Origin: Acinetobacter sp. XS-4
Lineage (GTDB): Bacteria; Pseudomonadota; Gammaproteobacteria; Pseudomonadales; Moraxellaceae
Length of the DNA: 64,000 nucleotides
Direction of reading: 5' to 3'
NCBI RefSeq assembly: GCF_023920705.1
Contig: NZ_CP094657.1
Span: 1,178,001 to 1,242,000 of the forward strand
Each line of letters begins with the position of its first letter. Position 1 is the first letter of the stretch. Under the pieces are notes generated by a model. That model saw only the letters and a list, made by a program, of their open reading frames with translations. It ran no database searches and was not told the DNA's origin. Below are positions 46,034-55,014 of the stretch, piece by piece. A program made the translations under genes and the position numbers.

Positions 46034-46057
46034 AAAAAAGCTAGCCTATCGGCTAGC
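46034..46057 (-). terminator. Terminator overlapping the end of mltB
   Basis: GCTAGCC-TATC-GGCTAGC is followed on the minus strand by TTTTTT. The stem includes the last three codons and stop of mltB. Confidence 0.85.
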
Positions 46058-47047
46058 CACTTCAGTGCCTAATAACCATACAGCAGTAGCATACATACGG
46101 CTCTTATTATAAGTCGTAATCACTTGAAAATTCGGGTAAGTTAAATAGTAAATTGGCCCGTTATAGTCTTGTAATTGAATAACATTCACCATATCGAGAT
46201 CATCAATTTTAACTAAAGGATTTAATGGTGAAACCCCTAATGTCTTTAATGCGCCATATGGGAAAGGTTGAGTTAAATCTTTAGCAATAACACTTTCCGG
46301 AGTTGATCCTGTGTAACGTGCCATAAATCCGATAGGTTGATCGCGTTGCCATCCTTGTTTTGCTAAGTAGTTTGCGATTGAACCGATTGCATCTTCTGCA
46401 GAGTTTCTTAAATCGATATGTCCATTACCGTCATAATCGACCCCATATTTACTAATATTACTTGGCATAAATTGTGGATAGCCAATTGCACCTGCGTAGG
46501 AACCTACAATACTACTTGTTGGGTAGCCTTCTTTATAAGTCCATGCGATAAGAGCTGCGAGTTCGTCACCAAAATATTCAGCACGGCGAGGGTAGCCAAA
46601 AGCAAGTGTGGCTAATGCATCACGTGTAATAAAAGAACCTTTATTTGCGCCATAACCTGTCTCAACACCCAAGATTCCCAAAATGACAGCTTGAGATACA
46701 CCATATTGTTGTTCAGCGCGGTTTAAAGCATCTGCATATTGGTTTTTAAAACGGACACCACGTTGAATTGTCCCTTCCACCAAAAACATAGAACGATAGT
46801 CGTACCAAGGTTTGCTTTCACCTGGACGAGTCATAATATTTAGAATGTTTGGTAAATTTTTTGCACCATTCATGGCCGCATCAACTTGATCGCCACTTAA
46901 CCCATAAGCGCTCATGGTTTTTTGTTTAAAATTTACATAATCAGGATGCGTGGCAAAATCATTGGCCTGAGCGAAGTGACTTGTACTGATTAAACCAGTA
47001 CACAAAGCGAGCATTTTTAAAGTTTTATTTAAGTGTTGAGACAACAT
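46046..47047 (-). CDS. mltB: Lytic murein transglycosylase B
   Basis: MltB cuts glycan strands of peptidoglycan to 1,6-anhydro ends. The 333-residue protein has a signal sequence ending near residue 28 (HFAQA) without a lipobox Cys, so it is a soluble periplasmic form. The catalytic Glu129 lies in ILGVETGYG, and the GAIGYPQFMPSNI motif follows near residue 185. The DYDGNGHIDL segment after it resembles the calcium-binding loop of Slt35. It lies 19 bases after rodA, so an operon rodA-mltB is likely, with rlpA-like downstream. Confidence 0.94.
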   Translation of the reverse strand: MLSQHLNKTLKMLALCTGLISTSHFAQANDFATHPDYVNFKQKTMSAYGLSGDQVDAAMNGAKNLPNILNIMTRPGESKPWYDYRSMFLVEGTIQRGVRFKNQYADALNRAEQQYGVSQAVILGILGVETGYGANKGSFITRDALATLAFGYPRRAEYFGDELAALIAWTYKEGYPTSSIVGSYAGAIGYPQFMPSNISKYGVDYDGNGHIDLRNSAEDAIGSIANYLAKQGWQRDQPIGFMARYTGSTPESVIAKDLTQPFPYGALKTLGVSPLNPLVKIDDLDMVNVIQLQDYNGPIYYLTYPNFQVITTYNKSRMYATAVWLLGTEVASR

Positions 47048-47066
47048 ATCGTTTTAAAATTCCAGA

Positions 47067-48209
47067 TTATCGATGTGTATGAATGGACATAACTAAACCA
47101 AAGGTGGCCATTAAAGTAATAATAGCTGTTCCGCCATAACTCATAAAAGGTAAAGGAACACCTACTACAGGTAAAATACCACTGACCATTCCCGCATTTA
47201 CAAATACATAAACAAAAAAAGACAAACCAAAGGCGCCAGCAACTAAACGTCCATAGTTATGGAAGCTTTGTAAACCGATTTGGAATGTTCTAAAAATAAT
47301 AGCAAAATAAAGTATAACTAAAATAAGTACACCGATGAGCCCAAACTCTTCGGAGTACGCAGCAATAATAAAGTCGGTATGACCTTCAGGTAAAAAGTGC
47401 AAGTGTGATTGGGTACCTTCAAGAAATCCTTTACCTGAAAAACCACCAGAACCAATCGCAGTTTTAGATTGAATAATATTCCAACCTGTACCGAGTGCAT
47501 CTGCCTCAGGATCAAGTAACGTTAAAACCCGTTGACGTTGATAGTCGTGTAAAAGAAATTCCCAAGCAATTGGAATGACCACCGCAGCACAGGCTCCCGC
47601 AGCACCGATCATACGCCATGATAGTCCACTTAAAAATAAAACAAATATACCGCTTGCTAATACTAAAAGTGATGTCCCTAAGTCAGGTTGTTCTGCAATC
47701 AGTAAAAAAGGAATACCAATTAACATTAAGGACAAAACAACTTGTGAAAAACTAGGGGGAAGGGGTTTACGTGCTAAAAACCATGCAATCATCATGGGCA
47801 TGCCGATTTTCATGAACTCACTGGGTTGGACACTTCCGAAACCAGGAATATCAATCCAGCGCTGAGCACCCATTCGGACTTCGCCAAACACCATGACTGC
47901 CAAAAGTGAAAATAAGCCAAATAAATAAAAATAGGGTGAAAAAGCTTGATAAACCTTTGGTGGAATCTGGGCTAGACCAAACATCACTAAAAAGCCAATC
48001 CCAAAACTCATGGCTTGTTTACTCACTAACCCCACATCCTGTGCAGAGGCACTATATAGTACGGTTAAACCTAATAGCGCATTTAATAGCAAAAATAGGC
48101 ATAACCAAGGGTCAACATGGAGTTGTTGCCACTTTGACGGTTGCATAGCGGTGCTAAGACCATCTCGAGGAGCTTGGCGTAAAAATTTATATTGCGGACT
48201 AGGAGACAT
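47067..48209 (-). CDS. rodA: Rod-shape determining peptidoglycan polymerase RodA
   Basis: RodA (MrdB) is the SEDS glycosyltransferase of the elongasome, working with a class B PBP. The 380-residue protein has about ten helices with PWLCLFLLLNALLGLTVLYSAS at the start, QPSEFMKI near residue 130, the conserved Asp of AEQPDLGTSLLV, TFLPEGHTDFI-type segment HFLPEGHTDFI and PLPFMSYGGTA at the end. The first 20 residues are poorly conserved and the ATG has no good ribosome binding site, so the start is uncertain. The partner PBP2 gene is not seen in this window. Confidence 0.95.
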   Translation of the reverse strand: MSPSPQYKFLRQAPRDGLSTAMQPSKWQQLHVDPWLCLFLLLNALLGLTVLYSASAQDVGLVSKQAMSFGIGFLVMFGLAQIPPKVYQAFSPYFYLFGLFSLLAVMVFGEVRMGAQRWIDIPGFGSVQPSEFMKIGMPMMIAWFLARKPLPPSFSQVVLSLMLIGIPFLLIAEQPDLGTSLLVLASGIFVLFLSGLSWRMIGAAGACAAVVIPIAWEFLLHDYQRQRVLTLLDPEADALGTGWNIIQSKTAIGSGGFSGKGFLEGTQSHLHFLPEGHTDFIIAAYSEEFGLIGVLILVILYFAIIFRTFQIGLQSFHNYGRLVAGAFGLSFFVYVFVNAGMVSGILPVVGVPLPFMSYGGTAIITLMATFGLVMSIHTHR

Positions 48210-48292
48210 GCGGCGTTAACTAAGGTCAATCAGTGCTTGGCGCATGCTAACATAAACTTGGTTAATGGCAATGTATATCAATATTTTGCAAT

Positions 48293-48318
48293 AAAAAAAC
48301 CTAGCTTTCGCTAGGTTT
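48293..48318 (-). terminator. Terminator of the queF-linked hypothetical gene
   Basis: AAACCTAGC-TTTC-GCTAGGTTT is followed on the minus strand by TTTTTTT. Confidence 0.88.
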
Positions 48319-48336
48319 CCGATAGTCTATTTTTTA

Positions 48337-48987
48337 TTAGTTAAAGAATAAACCATCATGATATTCAGCCATCGCTTTTAGTTCAGTACGATTTAAGCTT
48401 GGAATCAATTTGTCGATTGCAATGTGAACAGCTTTTGTTACAGCTGCTGCACCAATATCGGCTGCTTTGCGCTTAATCATGCCAAGATCTAATGTTTTAT
48501 TAAAATCAGACATAAAATGTTTAATCATGGCATCGCCGAATTGTTTATATAATTCAGCTAAAGCAGCTTTATTAATGTCATTGCCTGCTTCTAGCTCAGC
48601 AAAGTTATGTTTAAGATTAGTCACTAAACCTGCATCTAAACTTACGCCTACTTTATATTGACCTTGTGGGTCTTTAAATAAGCTTTTTTCAGAAAACTCT
48701 ACTGACTGTTTAACCACATCATTTGGTGCTTTGCTTAACAATTGCTTTAAAAGAACAGCAACAGTTGATTTGACATAACCTGCTAGTTTTTCGGCAGTAT
48801 CACGCTTTTCACTTGCAGGAAAATGCTGAACTAGCTGAATTAAGACATTATCAATAATCTCTACATTGAGTTGTAAAGCAATCTTATCGCGAAGTGGGTA
48901 TAAAGGTTCGCTAGAATTTTTATTCGCAATTCCAGTTTGTATATCGTTCAATAAGCCTTCAGAAGGTGTAAAACCAAAAAACGGCAT
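48337..48987 (-). CDS. Hypothetical helical protein linked to queF
   Basis: The 216-residue protein has no signal peptide or membrane helix and reads as mostly alpha-helical, with alternating Leu/Ala-rich and Lys/Glu-rich segments. I recognise no family. It begins 23 bases after queF with a GGAT-containing ribosome binding site, so it is probably the last gene of the ABC exporter-queF unit, before a strong terminator. Confidence 0.75.
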   Translation of the reverse strand: MPFFGFTPSEGLLNDIQTGIANKNSSEPLYPLRDKIALQLNVEIIDNVLIQLVQHFPASEKRDTAEKLAGYVKSTVAVLLKQLLSKAPNDVVKQSVEFSEKSLFKDPQGQYKVGVSLDAGLVTNLKHNFAELEAGNDINKAALAELYKQFGDAMIKHFMSDFNKTLDLGMIKRKAADIGAAAVTKAVHIAIDKLIPSLNRTELKAMAEYHDGLFFN

Positions 48988-49010
48988 GGTATATCCTCAA
49001 ATTATTCGTT

Positions 49011-49823
49011 TTATTGTCGTGCCAATCGAATCGGTTTTGGCATCCATGAAAGATCCGATACTCGGCAAGGGTTAATATCAAGTCCGCCGCGACGAGTATA
49101 AGTTGCATAAACCATCAGCTTTTCAGGCTCTAGATTTTGCCAAATATCGGCAAAGATCTGTTCGACACACTGTTCGTGAAAGCCGTTATGCTGACGGTAC
49201 GAGATAATATAAGCTAATACACTACGATAACAAGGTTTTTTGCCTTTAAAACGGATAAAAACTGTACCCCAATCAGGCTGTCCCGTGACTGGGCAGTTAC
49301 TTCTCAAAAGATGAGAATACAGCTCAATTTCAACTTCTTCACCAGACTCATCTGGTTTTAAAAGAGTGGCATCAGGATGTTGTTCTAAACGTTCTGGAGC
49401 AAGATCATCAATACAAATGCCTTGAGGTTTAGAAATATCTAAATCATCAACCTGAAATAAGGTTAATTCAACTTTTGCACCCGCAGCAGTAGAGAGATCT
49501 TTTTCAACCGTTTCAATGAAAGACTGTTTAGAATCAAACTGAGTGAAATTAAGACTATTGAAGTACAGTTTTAATGATTTTGACTCAATTAAATTTGGCG
49601 AAGAAGCGGGCAGTGTAATTCTGCCAATAGCAACTTGCGGGATAGCATGAGCATTTAACCATGAGATTTCAAAAACATGCCACCAATCTTTACCTTGAGT
49701 AATGCCTTCAATATGCGAGTAGCTTTCACGAGACTGAGCACGGGCAATTGGAAATAACACATCAGGTTGATAATTAGTTGGATATTGGGTTTCTTTACCC
49801 AATAAAGACTGTTCGACACTCAT
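49011..49823 (-). CDS. queF: NADPH-dependent 7-cyano-7-deazaguanine reductase
   Basis: QueF reduces preQ0 to preQ1 in queuosine synthesis. The 270-residue protein is the long, two-domain form as in E. coli. The catalytic Cys lies in LLRSNCPVTGQPDWG near residue 177, followed by the family Glu-containing segment SYRQHNGFHEQCVE and YTRRGGLDINP. The ATG overlaps the stop of the ABC permease gene, so it is translationally coupled to an exporter that has no obvious link to queuosine. Confidence 0.96.
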   Translation of the reverse strand: MSVEQSLLGKETQYPTNYQPDVLFPIARAQSRESYSHIEGITQGKDWWHVFEISWLNAHAIPQVAIGRITLPASSPNLIESKSLKLYFNSLNFTQFDSKQSFIETVEKDLSTAAGAKVELTLFQVDDLDISKPQGICIDDLAPERLEQHPDATLLKPDESGEEVEIELYSHLLRSNCPVTGQPDWGTVFIRFKGKKPCYRSVLAYIISYRQHNGFHEQCVEQIFADIWQNLEPEKLMVYATYTRRGGLDINPCRVSDLSWMPKPIRLARQ

Positions 49824-50593
49824 TCACGCATTCCTGAACCACGAGCAAGTAAATAGTAAGCAATTCCGTAAAGTACAACACAGCATGATGTCACAATGAT
49901 TAAAGAGAATGAAACATTCACATCGCTATGACCTAAAATGCCAAAACGGAAAGCATTAACCATATAAACAATAGGGTTAATTAAAGAAAGTTTTTGCCAA
50001 AAAGGGCCAAGTGCACTGATGGCATAAAACACACCGCCTAAATAAGTTAAGGGTGTAAGAACAAAGGTGGGAATAATAGAAATATCATCAAATGATTTTG
50101 CATAGACTGCATTAATAAAACCACCTAATGAGAAAAGAACTGAAGTAATTAAGACTGTATATATAGTTACAAACCAGTTGTGTATGAAAAGGTCAGTAAA
50201 GAACATGCTCATTGCAGTCACAATTGCACCAACTAATACACCACGGCAAATACCGCCAATGACATAGCCCCATAAAATGATATGGAGTGGTACGGGACTC
50301 ATAATGAGTTCTTCAATACTTTTTTGGAATTTTACACTAAAGAAACTTGAAGAGACGTTGGCATAACTATTGGTAATGACTGCCATCATAATTAAGCCGG
50401 GCACAATAAATTGCATATAGCTCACGCCACCCATTTGTCCAATGCGTGAACCCACTAAATTACCAAAAATGACAAAGTACAAACTCATTGTAATTGCTGG
50501 TGGTAATAAGGTTTGTGGCCAAATACGTAGAAAACGGCGTACTTCTTTACGAACGATGGTCCAGAGAGCAATTTGCAGTTGGCTAAAATTCAT
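49820..50593 (-). CDS. ABC-2 type exporter permease (YadH-like)
   Basis: The 257-residue protein has six membrane helices and the ABC-2 pattern with the conserved FVIFGNLVGSR and the LTPLTYLGGVFY segment near residue 185. It resembles YadH, partner of YadG, whose substrate is unknown. It overlaps the ATPase gene on one side and queF on the other by 4 bases each. Confidence 0.92.
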   Translation of the reverse strand: MNFSQLQIALWTIVRKEVRRFLRIWPQTLLPPAITMSLYFVIFGNLVGSRIGQMGGVSYMQFIVPGLIMMAVITNSYANVSSSFFSVKFQKSIEELIMSPVPLHIILWGYVIGGICRGVLVGAIVTAMSMFFTDLFIHNWFVTIYTVLITSVLFSLGGFINAVYAKSFDDISIIPTFVLTPLTYLGGVFYAISALGPFWQKLSLINPIVYMVNAFRFGILGHSDVNVSFSLIIVTSCCVVLYGIAYYLLARGSGMRE

Positions 50594-51525
50594 TTTGCCT
50601 CTCCTTCAAGATTTTTCTCGACCATTTTGACAAATAACTCTTCTAAACGGTTCGATTTATTACGCATGCTGTGAACGCGAATACCTTGTGATTCTAATAA
50701 CTGGAATAGGTCATTCAATGTATGCGCTCTATCCATCGTTACTTCTAAAGTATTACTATCAATTAAGTTGAACTTGACACCAATAATGTTTAATTGGAGC
50801 GGCCCAATTGGCTCAGCTAAATCGAAGATAAATGACTCTTCATTGAGCTGATTAAGGAAGCTCTTCATGCTGGTATCTTCTTTAATTACACCGCGGTCAA
50901 TAATCGCAATGCGACGACACAACATTTCTGCTTCTTCTAAATAGTGGGTCGTTAAAATAATAGAAGTACCGCTTTCGTTCATTTCTGTCAGAAAGTCCCA
51001 CATAGAACGGCGTAATTCAATATCTACACCGGCAGTAGGTTCATCTAGAATAAGAAGCTTAGGCTCATGCATCATGGCACGGGCAATCATCAGACGACGC
51101 TTCATACCACCAGACAGCATACGTGCTTGTATATTCCGTTTTTCCCATAGGCCGAGCTTTTCTAAATAATGTTCGGCACGTTTTTCTGCAATCTTTTTAT
51201 GGATACCGTAATAGCCAGCTTGAGTGACTAAAATATCGAATGTTTTTTCGAACTGTCCGAAGTTAAATTCTTGAGGAACGACACCAAGCTGCTGTTTTGC
51301 CAGAGATGGATGGGTATCGAGATTATGCCCAAAAATCTCAACTGTTCCTGAGGTTTTTTTCGTGAGGGAGCTGATAATACCAATGGTTGTTGATTTGCCG
51401 GCACCATTTGGGCCTAACAACGCATAAAATTCACCTTCAGGCACAGTGAGGTTAATACCTTTTAACGCCTGAAAACCATTACGATATGTTTTGGACAAAT
51501 CTCTTAAAACCAAAGCATCAGTCAT
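50590..51525 (-). CDS. ABC exporter ATP-binding protein (YadG-like)
   Basis: The 311-residue ATPase has Walker A GPNGAGKST near residue 39, the signature LSGGMKRR, Walker B LLILDEPTAG and the switch His in TTHYLEEAE. The C-terminal 90 residues are the extra domain typical of the DrrA/YadG type. It is the first gene of an overlapping set ATPase-permease-queF and lies 117 bases from tRNA-Arg on the same strand. Confidence 0.94.
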   Translation of the reverse strand: MTDALVLRDLSKTYRNGFQALKGINLTVPEGEFYALLGPNGAGKSTTIGIISSLTKKTSGTVEIFGHNLDTHPSLAKQQLGVVPQEFNFGQFEKTFDILVTQAGYYGIHKKIAEKRAEHYLEKLGLWEKRNIQARMLSGGMKRRLMIARAMMHEPKLLILDEPTAGVDIELRRSMWDFLTEMNESGTSIILTTHYLEEAEMLCRRIAIIDRGVIKEDTSMKSFLNQLNEESFIFDLAEPIGPLQLNIIGVKFNLIDSNTLEVTMDRAHTLNDLFQLLESQGIRVHSMRNKSNRLEELFVKMVEKNLEGEAK

Positions 51526-51642
51526 GAAATTCTCACATTATGAAAGAGGGGTATATTTTGAGCGATAATGATTAATAAACCAAGTAAAATAGTCGGAATT
51601 TTATAAAATTGAGATAAGTTTGTGAAATTATTATATAAAAGC

Positions 51643-51719
51643 TGGTGCGCCCGGCGGGGATCGAACCCACGACCCCAGGTTTCGGAAACCTGTACTCTAT
51701 CCAACTGAGCTACGAGCGC
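51643..51719 (-). tRNA. tRNA-Arg (CCG)
   Basis: The minus strand gives a 77-base tRNA with encoded CCA, acceptor stem GCGCTCG/CGGGCGC, anticodon loop TTCCGAA and T-loop GGTTCGATCC. The anticodon CCG reads CGG codons. An 85-codon frame overlaps it entirely and is not a gene. Confidence 0.96.
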
Positions 51720-51819
51720 ATGTGTGGGGCACATCATAGGAAAAAAACACTGGCAGGTAAAGCACGAAATACGTGCCAAGTGAATTTAATGCTTAATTAA
51801 ACAGCAAGTTGTTTAATAT

Positions 51820-52452
51820 TTATATACTTTCTTGAAGAAGCTGAATTGAATAGTTAATTGTATGTAAAGCACTTGCAAGTTCCTGAGGAGGAATGCGTGA
51901 TTCTTGCAGGCTGGTAATCCATTGCACCTGACATACTTTAAGGTTTTGTATTGTTGCAGTTTTCTCTATTTTTTGAACAAGTGGTTTAGTCATTAGTCCA
52001 CAATAACTGCTAAGCGTTTTCATCATTAATAGTTGTATTTCTTCGAAAGAAAGAGCCTCAGAAGATATTACTGGTTGAAAATATGTAGTATTGGACTGAT
52101 CTAAAGTTTTTTGCTTGGAAAGCTGGATTTCTCCAACAAGATCAGCAGAATTAGTTATAGAGCTAACAATAGATTCTTTCTGATTTTCTTCTGCTTTATT
52201 TATTGGTGATGTTTTTAAAATAATTTCTTCATCAGTTGAGGTTTCGGTAGAAGTAGTTGGGGCAATAAGTTCTAAGTCGACAAGTTGTTGAATCAATTCT
52301 GGAGAAGCAATACGCTTTTTAAATTCACTATTTAAGTTTTGAAAATCTTCATGGTCTATTAAGAGTAATAAACGTCTTTGTTTTGCATTTAAAACAATAT
52401 TGCGTTGTTGAAGCGCAACTCTTCCTAAATTGGTTCGATAAAAACCAGCCAT
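51820..52452 (-). CDS. Hypothetical protein with disordered middle
   Basis: The 210-residue protein has an N-terminal segment (1-65) with MAGFYRTNLGRVALQQRNIVLNAKQ-like basic start and helical IDHEDF..ELIQQLVDLELI, a low-complexity Ser/Thr/Glu-rich middle (about 66-125) and a helical C-terminus (130-210). I recognise no family, though the first part resembles a short winged-helix-like fold seen in some bacterial regulators. It stands alone between the tRNA-Arg gene and an exonuclease gene. Confidence 0.7.
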   Translation of the reverse strand: MAGFYRTNLGRVALQQRNIVLNAKQRRLLLLIDHEDFQNLNSEFKKRIASPELIQQLVDLELIAPTTSTETSTDEEIILKTSPINKAEENQKESIVSSITNSADLVGEIQLSKQKTLDQSNTTYFQPVISSEALSFEEIQLLMMKTLSSYCGLMTKPLVQKIEKTATIQNLKVCQVQWITSLQESRIPPQELASALHTINYSIQLLQESI

Positions 52453-52599
52453 TATGTTTCCCCAATATAAAAATAAATCAGACTGTTCAATCTTTTGAGT
52501 TGAACAGTGCTGTTTTTAATAAAATATAAATGGGGTTAACAATAAAACTTAAAAATGACAGTATGATGAATAATCTATAAATATCATTTGGTTAAATTC

Positions 52600-53286
52600 T
52601 TAAAAGGCACTTTCTAATGCTTTTCGAAGATAGACATCAAGCTCATCTTGGCGTAATAACCATTGAATATAGTCTTTAGGAAGTTCAGCAATTGCAGTGC
52701 CTTTATGCTTACCAAAGTTAACAGTTGTGGGGATACGTGCTTCTTCAGAAACTCGGTAAAGCTCTTCAATATTTTGAATATTTAAATGATAGACAATATG
52801 CATCAAAATATTAGCAGTCAAAATAATATCGGCATCAGCACGGTGAGCGCCTTTAAGCATTTCTCGAGCTTTACTGCTGCCTTGAGAGATCATATAGATG
52901 AGGGCTGAAATGTTATGCGCTTCTGCATCTGCCCACACTTTACGTGCTAAAGCTAAAGTGCAAATCGGTTTGATATGAGAGACATCAACACCACAACGAG
53001 CAATCGCGGCAATATCGTAATCAATATTGTGACCAATAATATAAGTTGTGGTCTCTGGTAATTCAAAGGTTTTATAGTGGGGCTGGTTTTCTAAATCTGA
53101 CTCTAATATATGGTGAACTGCCATAGCCGCGTAAGAAATAGGAATACCCACTTGATAGAGCTGATCAAACAATTTGCTTTTATCTAAGGTGAGTTTGCCT
53201 TCATTAAGTTCAATCGGGGCATACGCAATTTCAATAGGCAAACCATTTAGTGTATGTGTTTCTGTATCTAAAATAATGGCTTGCAT
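52600..53286 (-). CDS. DEDDh 3'-5' exonuclease with C-terminal DUF3820-like segment (ExoX-like)
   Basis: The 228-residue protein has the DEDD exonuclease fold: DTET (Asp7 and Glu9), GHNIDYDI near residue 84 and HRADADI near residue 143 with the catalytic His and Asp. The C-terminal NFGKHKGTAIAELPKDYIQWLL motif is the DUF3820-type extension that many such exonucleases carry. This layout fits exonuclease X of E. coli. Its target (single-strand DNA or RNA) is inferred from that homology only. Confidence 0.87.
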   Translation of the reverse strand: MQAIILDTETHTLNGLPIEIAYAPIELNEGKLTLDKSKLFDQLYQVGIPISYAAMAVHHILESDLENQPHYKTFELPETTTYIIGHNIDYDIAAIARCGVDVSHIKPICTLALARKVWADAEAHNISALIYMISQGSSKAREMLKGAHRADADIILTANILMHIVYHLNIQNIEELYRVSEEARIPTTVNFGKHKGTAIAELPKDYIQWLLRQDELDVYLRKALESAF

Positions 53287-53538
53287 ATTTGGCCTTTCAA
53301 ATAATTACGAGTAGCTATGAATGGTAACAGGTGGCTATTCACTTTAAAACATGGAGTAGAGCCAGAAATTAGCGAGAATGGCAATTCATGCTCAAAAATA
53401 GAGTCTTTCATGGATTAATTTTGCTCAAATATGACTTGCCAAAAATTAAGTTTAGGCGTAATTGTTTTTAAGGCATTAGAAAATGTTGATTAAAAAACTA
53501 AAGCACAACAAAAATGGAATTTAAGGGAAGATATATCA

Positions 53539-54768
53539 ATGAAAATGAAACTGTTCATGACCAGTGTTCTTAGCACAAGTTTACTGTTGACGGCATGTGG
53601 TGGAGGAAGTAGCGATGACAGCCCAGTAAGTACTAATCCATCTGGTACTCCAGCCAATAATATTCAAAACCCAGTGGTTAAAGTAGATGCTTACACGAGC
53701 ACCAACTTAGGTTCAGTTGCCGCAGAAAGTAGCATTCTGACCTATAAAATGTTAGGCCAAAGTGGCCAAGAGGTGCAAGCAACCAGTTTGGTATTTACAC
53801 CAAACACACCAGCACCAACAGGCGGTTGGCCAATTGTAGTCTGGGCACACGGAACTACGGGTGTTGCTGATGCCTGTGCACCAAGTAAAGCAGCTTTAAC
53901 AGATAGTACAAAAGATTTAATTAGTAAGTTACTTGCAGCTGGTTATGTTGTTGTTGCACCAGACTATGAAGGTTTAGGTACTTCAGGCATACATCCATTT
54001 TTAAATGTTAAAAGTGAGGCTTTCTCAATTACGGATGCTGTGGTTGCAACGCGTAATTATTTATCACAGCGTAACTTATTAGCTTCAAAAAAATGGCTTA
54101 CGGTGGGGCATTCACAAGGAGGACATGCTGCGTTGAGTGCTGCACAATATGCGAGTCGTGCACAGCTAGACTATAAAGGTACAGTAGCCGTAGCACCAGC
54201 TTCTAATTTAGGTTTTATTCTAGTTGCAGGTGAACAAGCTGTTGCTAATGCAACTTTGGATCAAAAGATTCCGATGTATGCACAGCTTGATACCTATACT
54301 GCGTTAGTTACAGCCGGTATTCGAAATACACAGCCAAGCTTTAATTATTCGCAGGTATTTACTTCACAAACAGAAAGTACAGCAAAGCAGGCAGAAACGA
54401 TTTGTGCGGGGCCATTAGCCCAAGCTTTGGTAGTTAATATGCAAACCTACGCAGCAACACATGGCGGCACACTGGATGATTTTACGCGTACACAACCTAA
54501 CTTTATGGCAGTACCCTTGGTTAAAACATTCTTAGATAAAGATTCCCAACCTTTACAGGCAAAAGTATCTACACCAATCATCATTTATCAAGGGCTGGCA
54601 GATACAACAGTTCCTAAAGTAGCTACAGATATTTTGATATCTAATGCCACTGTCGTAGGTACTAAAATTAATAGTTATGTGACTGGTAACTGGGACCATA
54701 ATACGGCAATGAGTAGTAATGTAGACAACATTGTTGGAAATGTTCAGACTTTGCTAACAGCACAATAG
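53539..54768 (+). CDS. Secreted lipase/esterase-like lipoprotein, paralogue of the gene at 10696
   Basis: The 409-residue protein has a lipoprotein signal (LLTAC at Cys20) and a Gly/Ser/Asp-rich linker. The hydrolase domain carries HGTTGVADACAPSK near residue 105, APDYEGLGTSGIHP, the nucleophile in VGHSQGGHAAL, Asp in YQGLADTTV and the C-terminal His in NWDHNTAM. These match the motifs and order of the protein at 10696-12141, so the two are paralogues. The substrate is unknown. It has an AAGGGA ribosome binding site and a terminator after it. Confidence 0.87.
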   Translation: MKMKLFMTSVLSTSLLLTACGGGSSDDSPVSTNPSGTPANNIQNPVVKVDAYTSTNLGSVAAESSILTYKMLGQSGQEVQATSLVFTPNTPAPTGGWPIVVWAHGTTGVADACAPSKAALTDSTKDLISKLLAAGYVVVAPDYEGLGTSGIHPFLNVKSEAFSITDAVVATRNYLSQRNLLASKKWLTVGHSQGGHAALSAAQYASRAQLDYKGTVAVAPASNLGFILVAGEQAVANATLDQKIPMYAQLDTYTALVTAGIRNTQPSFNYSQVFTSQTESTAKQAETICAGPLAQALVVNMQTYAATHGGTLDDFTRTQPNFMAVPLVKTFLDKDSQPLQAKVSTPIIIYQGLADTTVPKVATDILISNATVVGTKINSYVTGNWDHNTAMSSNVDNIVGNVQTLLTAQ

Positions 54769-54873
54769 AGTTATTGATATTTAAAGTATTTTTAACATTG
54801 TTAAAAGCTAAAGTTAATGATGAAAAAATTTAAAATATAAGCTTTAAATCAGCTTTTTTATTTATTTATACAC

Positions 54874-54910
54874 AATGGCTCATTTTTTATAAAACTTGAG
54901 CCATTTTTAT
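54874..54910 (+). terminator. Terminator after the second lipase-like gene
   Basis: AATGGCTCA / TGAGCCATT, with a 14-base AT-rich loop, is followed by TTTAT. Confidence 0.8.
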
Positions 54911-54952
54911 TTAAAACTGAGCTAACTTCATTCTGTTTAATTATAAAGTTCA

Positions 54953-54961
54953 TGCTACAAT
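54953..54961 (+). promoter_or_regulatory. Extended -10 promoter of glyA
   Basis: TGCTACAAT is an extended -10 element (TGn-TACAAT) without a good -35 box, 54 bases upstream of the glyA ATG. An ATG at 54952 in the same frame as glyA lies inside this promoter and cannot be the start. Confidence 0.6.
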
Positions 54962-55014
54962 ATGTCGCAATCTTAGCACGGCTTAAAAGCCCTAATTTTA
55001 TAGGACCCCCGCTA

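Noticed and set aside
51522..51779. An 85-codon minus-strand frame.
   Set aside because: It lies over the complete tRNA-Arg gene, and the end merges into the ABC ATPase gene start.
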